21,919 nt of DNA from a virus. Position numbers and translations under genes: made by a program. Positions within the stretch are counted from its first letter, which is position 1; every line of letters starts with the position of its first letter. Below are positions 16,901 to 21,919 of the stretch, in pieces. The stretch is from positions 1 to 21,919 of the IMG/VR virus record IMGVR_UViG_3300025168_000769; one strand, written 5' to 3'. Under the pieces are notes generated by a model. That model saw nothing but the letters and a program-made list of their open reading frames with translations. It did no database searches and was not told the DNA's origin.

Positions 16901-17329
16901 AGTCTTTATATAGATGGAATCAATAGAACTATAGACCATCCAAAACATTATTTACTTCCTACTATGCAAGGACCACATGATCTTATGACAAGTGGAATAC
17001 CAGCGGGGAATGGAGGACCAACAGGAAATTCAACTACAGAAGTTTCTGGTACTACTACTACATCAACAGCAGTTGAACTACAATTTTATTGGGGGGGAAT
17101 TGGTACTCAAAACGCAATATACCAAATTTCATATTTAGAAGAAACAAACACAATTATAGCAGATATAGACAAACCATCAGAACTATCAAACGATGTGGGT
17201 GATGAAGGATTTGTTATTATACCAGACAATATAGATAAAGACATTAGAGATAACTTATCTTTTTATTTAGACAAAGCGGGATTAAAAGCATCAGCGGGAG
17301 TTGAAAAACTACCTTTACGAAAACTTTAA
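10994..17329 (+). CDS. Giant baseplate wedge/adhesin protein with gpI-like (Tail_P2_I) segment, 2111 aa
   Basis: A single uninterrupted frame of 2111 residues, the largest gene here. Residues about 430-585 hold a Tail_P2_I-like segment: ELFCDMIGEHFDPVW, then KEIWKRLYHNAPYLLKTKGT and ERGLRALINCYGVPDTVLDI. In P2-type tails gpI links the wedge to the fibre. Residues about 610-700 look LamG/ConA-like (FIETAWTSSNT, TVEFRIKP). About 710-838 and 912-1215 are carbohydrate-binding-like segments ending in DNISVKEI and VRIEELG; the second is interrupted by another domain at about 955-1075. Later blocks include GELLNHNTLQQHALEPLIYG (about 1270-1290), DFTRWVSFLDHTLFDLIKKF (about 1504-1523) and a beta-rich C-terminus. 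The order after gp25 and gp6 matches W-J-I. It may take over the roles of T4 gp7 and of receptor-binding subunits. The baseplate assignment is firm; the adhesin role is inference. Confidence 0.8.
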   Translation: MANIVSQNTSPTLNLKNIEDLGSTLVDRNFGRPEDYINIHIYDLNDNLLDTVENFKGYKSEQNTKGLIQDLNLDPLEILNELGYITGTYNIKVNIQKRKIFNTITPAFKIKEISSTRTELKLTTVLSSNNTNLANNSRNFVQAVQNSTYFRDFILNFGRDRNITAVNIALDTSNPNDTTLQIKLLEPLLENLETGDKLSIVENIVDPVILTYDLGLLPSTDTTISIKGPNFKIDTRLNNSVPTAFRSYDDILSTSTTSSYQKLVSKLKGYDVPEIDYGYVRPTDTASLNFETVTPTHFENFVHFGSATELLKNFEYKLKLIEVYDKQIHELNLISGSSLNTVISDSSSSISLKKENLIQGFSGYEQYLYFESGAYSWPKSGSHPQEEPYIQSHTTSSEASAWLGSTNNSITEGSGQLSSASIFDKQNPNRLMKLVPTFIGDREENQPFELFCDMIGEHFDPVWTHVKEITQTIDNSHKLGVSKNLVYYMLQNLGIEAYDQFENEDLINYIFGQSMITNDTSTIITGSNETFAKQDITKEIWKRLYHNAPYLLKTKGTERGLRALINCYGVPDTVLDIKEFGSSDPDRDKFKLYTYNKFTQVLSGNSLDKTKKGMFIETAWTSSNTDAMILKPSASAKTVEFRIKPTRSGSDAYHLFSLTNHTTQSLSGSDLHLVLHPYTGSHDFFATDDKTQYGKLDLLHFTSSILTSSGHQLTSPVELADTVNVTATGTGATINNKSRVTFISDAGDDFVSPIVPASIMTAGKRYNASATISEYLDTSGTDSIGFGNSGGISSNIGEGRITSNGNISHNFTSDGNEINIFAGDGVAGVMDNISVKEILHDSEYFPIFNGNFWDISLGTDGISGSDSTVHLGAYQSNHLRNVLHYTSSATIDEITNAESFGSRYYSDTGSLIQNGTFANFNAGTQTVDNWTLQDNGDGFQASTSCVFRANQGQGQTGVDVTIALISTDGTTKRYEGIASNVGILNGALLGNGNTAFHSDGTIPENTLAFKSAVEGGITGHAGRINIAISSTNASEDTVTFTQNVGGTAGNTSITVGGDWNNLSSTPNNFSGGTNDHATFSSVTNGIKITIDSTPTNTFEVRVKQNVSNNLKLGHKYRLSFEATTTDSNLNAFISTTNGQNNQLDPTNAINNGPVITDSSYTYYQTTFETTYINDTNKRIDTNQSSDDGDLFIHFYLTSAATSDTAEIRNVRIEELGAPSSAYLGGIKNYNKGGIITSSFYTNNNIEGFNLKDGKSVFDLGYNGGMSEVRYYFGELLNHNTLQQHALEPLIYGGNTISSSFDHLIVRYPLSFELDLSHGSTSQVGGVISNPNNGTVGTTIQGGAVMNTGLTPQFTVQGIPLLQSHHPNIDIDYLEGFTLFNNSNVELLQEEHHLPTPNTIGKSPVNNKVRIDKGTTDDNILSPDILSQLPSSERQVPDFSNIGVYLSPQNEINEDIIYTLGTFNLDEFLGDPREETSETYEDFKPLVDQYFKKLKKGKDRYNIFDFTRWVSFLDHTLFDLIKKFTPQKSIDKTGVLIEPHFLERSKFRRYHPIVSNTTYEGVLQEITQSFHKNNNTSLLNGTLGTAVISYTAISSSNTHINYNTFIDVAKALSGSSTWEQSGSNELRPHVLTPKGNFINSKISKVKFKLYTSGGLETGPGTLTSTEFDDELIDLAGWNNPRYEGSKLTGVKVNEYNEGDITYGLNPVVEQKSAAIYFGKSLIGADEEDNDLVTIKNHSYINIEKIMLINKYTDEITTIDLKNENYNGINGYIANDLKDGSGFNIELLDDKITHKLRDSYKAKFNQGYLKKTIEHKGMNGTGVTFGEGIQAGYLDVVSSAPSVYYNALDTQNVFCYGNLNTTMNNNTLTLKSNPLTRQIWSTKDTFGTLSFNTGSFDFVNSGMQQLGTFINSMLIPVASESQYRLFGTLNLGQKQNQGNYTASFNQGIKSISTFEIDLEKYDTTDSIQVSSSLYIDGINRTIDHPKHYLLPTMQGPHDLMTSGIPAGNGGPTGNSTTEVSGTTTTSTAVELQFYWGGIGTQNAIYQISYLEETNTIIADIDKPSELSNDVGDEGFVIIPDNIDKDIRDNLSFYLDKAGLKASAGVEKLPLRKL

Positions 17330-17346
17330 ATTTTTGAAAACATATT

Positions 17347-17363
17347 ATATTTATAACAAAACA
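17347..17363 (+). promoter_or_regulatory. Putative late promoter, copy 3 (upstream of 17372)
   Basis: ATATTTATAACAAAACA lies in the 42-nt gap after the giant wedge gene, the longest gap in the window. It shares 14 of 17 positions with the two other copies. It would drive the three structural genes that follow. No hairpin terminator is visible in the same gap. Confidence 0.5.
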
Positions 17364-17371
17364 TAACAACA

Positions 17372-18064
17372 ATGGGATATTTAGACAATACAAGCATCAC
17401 CGTAGATGCAATTTTAACAAAAAGAGGACGTGAATTACTTGCAAGAGGAGACGGTTCTTTTAATATAACACAATTTGCATTAGCAGATGATGAAATTGAT
17501 TATACTTTATTTAATGAAAATCATCCTAATGGTTCACAATTTTTTGGAGAAGCAATTGAGAATATGCCTCTTTTAGAAGCAATTCCTGATGAAAATAACA
17601 TTATGATTCATAAGTTAGTTACATTACCAAGAGGAACAACAAAAATGCCTATTGTAACTGCTAATGTGTCTAAAATTCAATTATCACTTGGTGCTTCAAC
17701 ATCAGTAAACCCAAATACATTAAATTTCCAAGGCTTAGCAAACGTAACAGAACCAGGAGGTTATTTAGCTACAATTGCAGACAGAAGATTATTAGTAGCA
17801 TTTGAGGGTGTAGGTGGAGCTACAGCAACAACAACAGCAAGACCATTTAGTAATTCAGCTTTAAGTGAAACTATTAGAGGAGGTTCATTCTCATTAACAG
17901 CAATTAACAGTACAACATTATTCGGTGATAATTCTAAATTATTAACTACTTTAACTATTGAGGGTGTTGATTCTGGAGCAAGAGTAACTATTCCAGTTGA
18001 AATAACTAAAGATGTAATAGCAACATCAAACACTCAAGGAGTAACCGGAGTAACATTAACATAA
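17372..18064 (+). CDS. Conserved virion structural protein, 230 aa
   Basis: The N-terminal 100 residues form a compact conserved-looking domain: MGYLDNTSITVDAILTKRGR, then ELLARGDGSFNITQFALADD and EIDYTLFNENHP, then MPLLEAIPDENNIMIHKLVT. I associate this pattern with structural proteins of marine phages, but have no named function for it. Residues about 105-230 are Ser/Thr-rich beta strands resembling an Ig-like domain (GGSFSLTAINSTTLFG; LTTLTIEGVDSGARVTIPVE), as often found on phage surface proteins. It follows a putative late promoter and precedes two related structural proteins by 6 nt, so it is probably part of the baseplate periphery or a fibre-attachment subunit. The virion role is likely and the exact place unknown. 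Confidence 0.65.
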   Translation: MGYLDNTSITVDAILTKRGRELLARGDGSFNITQFALADDEIDYTLFNENHPNGSQFFGEAIENMPLLEAIPDENNIMIHKLVTLPRGTTKMPIVTANVSKIQLSLGASTSVNPNTLNFQGLANVTEPGGYLATIADRRLLVAFEGVGGATATTTARPFSNSALSETIRGGSFSLTAINSTTLFGDNSKLLTTLTIEGVDSGARVTIPVEITKDVIATSNTQGVTGVTLT

Positions 18065-18070
18065 TAAAAA

Positions 18071-19135
18071 ATGGCAACATACAATAGATTAAACCCAGAA
18101 GATACAACAGTAAGCACAGACAAAGTAGTTAGTGACACTTGGACTAACCAAGGAAATAATGGTAATATCCTAGTAGATAATTTTACATCATCAGTACAAG
18201 TAGCTGTTTCAACAGCAACTAGTCAAGGTAATTTCTTTTATGAAGTATTTTCATCCACTAATGATGCAACTGTTAATCCTATTGAAGGAGAGGGCCAAGT
18301 TCAATATACGATTTCTTATGGTCATAAAGCGGGATCAGGTTCTTTAAATTTTACAAATACAGCAGGAGCTTTTGGAAACACAGCAACTAAATGTATTTAT
18401 AAACAATATTCTCAATTAGTATTTGGAGATGAAAATTCAAATTTTGTTTTTGACTCTCATGAAGCTAATGATATTTGGGTAATTAATATAGCTAGGGGGA
18501 GATATAAACATGCCCTTAAAGCAGGCTCTTTAAATTTAAAATTAGATAACGCTTCAAATATAGACTTTTTTACAGATGATTCTGTAACACAAACAGGTTC
18601 TGCTGTAGTTACTAATTTGGGAAGACAATTTAACCTAGTGTCGGGTTCCGATGGTGTAATGTCAGGTTCTCTATTAACTCAAACAAGCCATTTAGCTAGT
18701 CCAGATAGTGGATCTTTTGGTTTTGTTTACCCTGATGCAGGAATTATAATATTTAACGGTGATGCTTTAAGACAAAGAACACCATCATTCTGGACTGAGG
18801 GAGATGCAGCAGCAACTGAAAATTTACCTCAAAAATTATTTGATTCAATAAAAAAGGGGGCATCATTTGAACTAGACAGTGAAGAAAGAGTATCATCACA
18901 ATACATGTTTGTAAGAGTTAAAAATGGTGAATATAATTACTCTTCAAATCCAAGCTATATAGATACTAATGGAAATCTTAATAATACAACAATGACAGAT
19001 TCACCTACAACTTATATAACAACAATTGGTTTATATAATGATGATAATAATTTATTAGCAGTAGCAAAATTAAGCCAACCATTGAAGAAAGACTTCACAA
19101 CAGAAGCACTTGTTAGAGTTAAATTAGACTACTAA
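18071..19135 (+). CDS. Tail structural protein, short paralogue of the next gene, 354 aa
   Basis: Residues 1-20 (MATYNRLNPEDTTVSTDKVV), the middle (WVINIARGRYKHALKAGS near 138-155; FGFVYPDAGIIIFNGDALRQ near 216-235) and the C-terminus (TYITTIGLYNDDNNLLAVAK, then LSQPLKKDF) each have a counterpart in the 735-residue protein encoded next. The pair therefore arose by duplication and shares a scaffold. No enzymatic motif, signal peptide or membrane segment is present; it is beta-rich and Ser/Thr/Asn-rich as usual for virion surface proteins. The common C-terminal domain is likely the attachment or multimerisation part, perhaps fixing both to the baseplate. The function of each is inference. Confidence 0.7.
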   Translation: MATYNRLNPEDTTVSTDKVVSDTWTNQGNNGNILVDNFTSSVQVAVSTATSQGNFFYEVFSSTNDATVNPIEGEGQVQYTISYGHKAGSGSLNFTNTAGAFGNTATKCIYKQYSQLVFGDENSNFVFDSHEANDIWVINIARGRYKHALKAGSLNLKLDNASNIDFFTDDSVTQTGSAVVTNLGRQFNLVSGSDGVMSGSLLTQTSHLASPDSGSFGFVYPDAGIIIFNGDALRQRTPSFWTEGDAAATENLPQKLFDSIKKGASFELDSEERVSSQYMFVRVKNGEYNYSSNPSYIDTNGNLNNTTMTDSPTTYITTIGLYNDDNNLLAVAKLSQPLKKDFTTEALVRVKLDY

Positions 19136-19146
19136 AATGTACCTGA

Positions 19147-21354
19147 ATGGCAGTTTTCAAATCACTTAGTCCTGATGATGTATCTAGAGTACCTTTCAAC
19201 GCTAATAAACAATTTACATTTAATTCATCATCAGCAGCAACAGTAGGATTTACAGTTGAAAGATTTGAATATACATCATCTATATTAGATACTTTTAGTA
19301 GTAGTTCTACAGATTCTAAAAATATTATAAAATATTATCAATTAGATCACTTATTTTATAAAAACAACCAATTAGATATAGCTAATAAATTAGGTGATGC
19401 TAATTATTTAGCAGGTAATAGAACATTATATGATAAAGTTAATGTAATATCAATTCCTTCAAATTTATATGGTAACAAAATAAAATCTGGTACTTTTATT
19501 TATTCAAGTAGTAATGAAACCATAACAGATGATAGTAAAGGAAACTTAATAGTTTCAGGTACTAATTTAATTAACCATAGTATAGATGAAAGAGAAAAAG
19601 TATTTAATTTAGGACCAATAAAAGGTTTTAAACAATATAATCTTAACTATGATTTATATGGTAAAGTTTCTCCTAATAAATCAGAACATTATACTAGAGA
19701 AAGCATATATGATGATAGTTATTATAACAATACATTAGATTATAAAAACATATCATTTAAATCAGAAAATTTAAGTCCTGATTTATTATCAGAGTATGGA
19801 TTTCAAACAATATTTCATGATAACACAGCTAATTGGACAGTAGGAAGTGCAATCACATCTGATTTTACCGTTTCAGGAGGTGTAAAATTATCAGTAGCAG
19901 GAAATGGCACAACAGGTCTACAATTTAAAGCAGCTTTCACAGAAAGAATACTAAAACCTTTTAAAAAATACAGATTAGAATTTGACATTACGGATATAAA
20001 TGGTTTTACATCTACGGGAAAAGTAAAAAGTTATCTTCAAGTAGACGGAATTAATATTTATAGACCCTATGGAGATCCAACAGTAAAAGAAGGAAAAACT
20101 ATAATAGAATTTCAATATGTTCCTATTTCTCTTAATGCGCCTTCAACAGATACTTCATATACAGACCCACAAGCTTTAGGTTTTCCAGACTTAGAAAAAC
20201 TATCTATTCATTTTGAATTTGAAAATGGAAACACTGAAGCTTTTGATATGACAATAAAAAATACTTCTTTTAAAGAAATCGTAGATTACCCAACAGTTAA
20301 TTTTGTTTCATCTGATTCTTCTTCCATTGTAGCCCCCCATAATGAAACTTATAATTTTAGTTCTGGTGAAGATTTTACAATTGCAATGAATATTAATCCC
20401 TCTAGTGGAAGCGTATATCTATTAAGTAAAAGCACAACAAAAACAATAATAAAAACACCCATAAACGAACAAACATACACAACAGGTTCTTCTCAACCCA
20501 TTGATGTAAAATCAAAAGTACAATATCCTTTTGAAATATTTATAGATTCATCTAATTTATTAACTTTTAGAAAAACAGATGGAGTAAATACACCTACAGT
20601 TACAGCTCCCATAGCTACTGGTTCTTTACATCATATAGTATGTATGAGTTCTGCTTCTAAAATGGAAATTTGGGTAACAGGTTCAAAAATATCAAGCACA
20701 ACGGACACAACAATAAACAAAATAGAAAACCAAGCAAATTTATATATTGGTAGCAAAGGAGAAATAGATAATTTTTACACAGGTAGTTTAGCTAATGTAA
20801 TGGTTTTCAATTCCTCAAGAACACCATCACAAATTGACAGTTTATATTCAAGTTCTAATGGTTCACCTTATGTAGGAAATATATTTTATTCAAATGGGTT
20901 AGCTACTATCACACATCCAAAACATTTATCAATAGCTCAACCTTTTGAAAGTGGAAGCACAAATACTGATAATCCTCTATTATTAAAAAGAAAAAATTTA
21001 GATGAAATTAATAATAGTGCAGTGCTTAATAGTCTTTTTAATTTACCCTTTTCAGGATCATTAGCCCACAGCACTAAATTTAAAAATATACATCCTATTT
21101 ATGAAAATGAATACATGTGTACTATAAATTCAGATGAATATAATTTTACACATAATATTTCAATAAGAAAAAATAAATCAGACCAAAAACCAAATTTAGC
21201 AAACTTTGCAACCGGTTCACAATTTAAACCTTATGTTACAACAGTTGGTTTATACAATGAAGATAATGAATTATTAGTAATTGGTAAATTAGGACAACCT
21301 GTAAGAATGTCAGATGAAGCTGACACTACTTTTGCACTTCGCTGGGATACCTAA
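19147..21354 (+). CDS. Tail structural protein/adhesin with carbohydrate-binding-like and LamG-like modules, 735 aa
   Basis: The ends match the preceding 354-residue paralogue: MAVFKSLSPDD at the start, VNVISIPSNLYGNKIKSGTF near 96-115, VGNIFYSNGLATITHPKH near 576-593, and PYVTTVGLYNEDNELLVIGK then LGQPV at the C-terminus. Between these, about 211-380 looks like a carbohydrate-binding beta-sandwich (ANWTVGSAI; KKYRLEFDITDINGF), and about 381-570 resembles LamG/ConA (GEDFTIAMNINPSSGSVYLL; GSLHHIVCMSSASKMEIWVT; IYIG-like NLYIGSKGEIDNFYTGSLAN). Such modules bind glycans, so it may bind surface polysaccharide. The start at 19147 is chosen by similarity to the paralogue; an ATG at 19137 opens a different, short frame. 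No break is seen. Confidence 0.75.
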   Translation: MAVFKSLSPDDVSRVPFNANKQFTFNSSSAATVGFTVERFEYTSSILDTFSSSSTDSKNIIKYYQLDHLFYKNNQLDIANKLGDANYLAGNRTLYDKVNVISIPSNLYGNKIKSGTFIYSSSNETITDDSKGNLIVSGTNLINHSIDEREKVFNLGPIKGFKQYNLNYDLYGKVSPNKSEHYTRESIYDDSYYNNTLDYKNISFKSENLSPDLLSEYGFQTIFHDNTANWTVGSAITSDFTVSGGVKLSVAGNGTTGLQFKAAFTERILKPFKKYRLEFDITDINGFTSTGKVKSYLQVDGINIYRPYGDPTVKEGKTIIEFQYVPISLNAPSTDTSYTDPQALGFPDLEKLSIHFEFENGNTEAFDMTIKNTSFKEIVDYPTVNFVSSDSSSIVAPHNETYNFSSGEDFTIAMNINPSSGSVYLLSKSTTKTIIKTPINEQTYTTGSSQPIDVKSKVQYPFEIFIDSSNLLTFRKTDGVNTPTVTAPIATGSLHHIVCMSSASKMEIWVTGSKISSTTDTTINKIENQANLYIGSKGEIDNFYTGSLANVMVFNSSRTPSQIDSLYSSSNGSPYVGNIFYSNGLATITHPKHLSIAQPFESGSTNTDNPLLLKRKNLDEINNSAVLNSLFNLPFSGSLAHSTKFKNIHPIYENEYMCTINSDEYNFTHNISIRKNKSDQKPNLANFATGSQFKPYVTTVGLYNEDNELLVIGKLGQPVRMSDEADTTFALRWDT

Positions 21355-21364
21355 AATAGTTTTC

Positions 21365-21377
21365 GTATATTGTATAC
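21365..21377. promoter_or_regulatory. Hyphenated palindrome abutting a start codon, possible operator or promoter
   Basis: GTATA-TTG-TATAC is a perfect 5-bp inverted repeat with a 3-nt spacer. It ends directly before the ATG at 21378, in the 23-nt gap where structural genes give way to nucleic-acid genes. TATATTG is close to the -7 element of flavobacterial promoters (TAnnTTTG), but no clear -33 element is assigned. A short palindrome is not rare in AT-rich DNA. Confidence 0.3.
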
Positions 21378-21806
21378 ATGCAATGGAACTATCAAAACAA
21401 ACACATACAAGAAATTAATGACCTTCCAGAAGGTGCATTTGGTTTCATCTATCAAACAACTCACATTCCAACAGGAAAAAGATACATTGGTAAAAAATCT
21501 TTAATTTATAATTTAAAGAAAAAATTAGGTAAAAAAGAAAAAGCCCTATGGGAAGGTAAAGGTCGCCCACCAGTATACAAAAGAGTATTAAAGGAAAGCG
21601 ATTGGAAAACTTACTATGGATCACATGCATTTATTAAAGATGCAAATGATGATGATTTAGAAAGAACAATTTTACAAGTGGCTTACAATAAAAAAGAACT
21701 TACATACTTAGAATGTAAATACCAATTTATATTAGAGGTTTTAGAAGATAAAAAATATCTTAATGACAATATATTAGGTAAGTTTTACGATAGAGACTTT
21801 AAATGA
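21378..21806 (+). CDS. GIY-YIG nuclease-like protein
   Basis: A 142-residue protein with the GIY-YIG core: GFIY (residues 22-25) and YIGKK (36-40), with R35 between. Further conserved features are SDWKTYYGS (74-82), E112 in LTYLECKYQFILE (the position of the catalytic Glu), and N131 in LNDNILGKFYDRDF. GIY-YIG enzymes cleave DNA using a Tyr pair, Arg and metal-bound Glu. No separate DNA-binding domain of a homing endonuclease is present, so a phage DNA-processing or host-DNA-degrading nuclease is as likely as a mobile element. It overlaps the primase gene by 4 nt (ATGA), which ties it to replication genes. It uses TGA as its stop, the only gene here to do so, as the overlap requires. Confidence 0.75.
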   Translation: MQWNYQNKHIQEINDLPEGAFGFIYQTTHIPTGKRYIGKKSLIYNLKKKLGKKEKALWEGKGRPPVYKRVLKESDWKTYYGSHAFIKDANDDDLERTILQVAYNKKELTYLECKYQFILEVLEDKKYLNDNILGKFYDRDFK

Positions 21807-21919
21807 AAGAAGATTTATTAAAACAGCTATTAGAATCAATTTTAGGTAGAAGTAAATCTGCCCGTGGGGGAGATGAAGCTGTGTTTAATTGTCCATCTTG
21901 TAACCATCATAAGAAAAAA
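21803..21919 (+). CDS. DNA primase, T4 gp61-like, N-terminal part only
   Basis: The frame starts at ATG 21803, overlapping the previous stop by 4 nt, and is open to the window edge (39 residues). After a helix (MKEDLLKQLLESILGRSKSA) comes FNCPSCNHHKKK, with C30, C33, H35 and H36. This is the first half of the zinc-binding site found in phage primases of the T4 gp61 type and in DnaG-like CHC2 domains. Primases make the RNA primers for lagging-strand synthesis together with a helicase. The Cys-Pro-x-Cys-Asn-His-His-Lys pattern is typical for marine T4-like phages in my recollection. The catalytic TOPRIM part lies beyond the window, so the assignment rests on this motif and the start context. 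Confidence 0.7.
   Translation, partial: MKEDLLKQLLESILGRSKSARGGDEAVFNCPSCNHHKKK

Noticed and set aside
17330-17371. Terminator or small RNA in the longest gap
   Set aside because: No GC-containing hairpin followed by a T run is visible; the gap is explained by the promoter-like motif and leader.
19137-19170. ATG at 19137 as the start of the 735-residue protein
   Set aside because: It is in another frame and runs into a stop after about ten codons; the start at 19147 matches the paralogue's N-terminus.
21378-21806. Homing endonuclease (Seg-type mobile gene)
   Set aside because: No DNA-binding repeats after the GIY-YIG core, no interrupted neighbouring gene, and coupled translation with the primase; a mobile origin is not excluded but not supported.
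1-21919. tRNA genes, CRISPR arrays, insertion sequences, integrase or attachment sites
   Set aside because: Searched by eye; the window is almost fully coding on one strand and no cloverleaf, spaced repeats or terminal inverted repeats were seen.

Overview
The window is a gene-dense, low-GC stretch of a tailed-phage genome with a contractile tail (myovirus morphology), distantly related to T4. The firmest markers are a gp25/gpW baseplate wedge protein (7070-7564), a gp6/gpJ wedge protein (7576-9456), a very large protein with a gpI-like (Tail_P2_I) segment (10994-17329), a T4 gp55-like late sigma factor (1650-2426), and the start of a T4 gp61-like primase at the right edge. All genes lie on the + strand, are nearly contiguous, and all but one end in TAA. 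Starts lack Shine-Dalgarno sequences and sit behind A-rich leaders, which suggests a Bacteroidota (flavobacteria-like) host. Several structural proteins resemble families I associate with uncultured marine phages. The host assignment is inference.

Left part (1-2426): a truncated gene, two tiny genes of unknown function, an HD-domain phosphohydrolase, a small single-pass membrane protein, and the late sigma factor. These are regulatory or accessory functions rather than virion parts.

Middle part (2453-17329): the tail and baseplate module. A small helical protein overlaps a spike protein with an OB-fold-like motif, a TEPVE-repeat linker and a Cys cluster. Next come a second, beta-rich spike-like protein, a coiled-coil protein with a long hydrophobic stretch (tape-measure candidate), and a short linker-like protein. 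Then come gp25, gp6, a DNRLRE-like structural protein, a short coiled-coil protein, and the 2111-residue gpI-like wedge/adhesin fusion. The W-J-I order seen in P2 is kept, with two genes inserted between J and I.

Right part (17372-21354): three more probable virion proteins. Two are paralogues that share N- and C-terminal regions, and the longer one carries an inserted carbohydrate-binding-like and LamG-like module. From 21378 the content switches to nucleic-acid genes: a GIY-YIG nuclease-like protein and, overlapping by 4 nt, the primase start.

The most notable non-coding signal is a 17-nt motif, about ATATTTATAACAAAACA, in the three longest intergenic gaps (before 2453, 6620 and 17372), all at starts of structural gene blocks. 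It is a good candidate for the late promoter read by the sigma factor encoded next to its first copy. I see no tRNA, CRISPR array, insertion sequence or integrase, and no gene-free stretch longer than about 42 bases.
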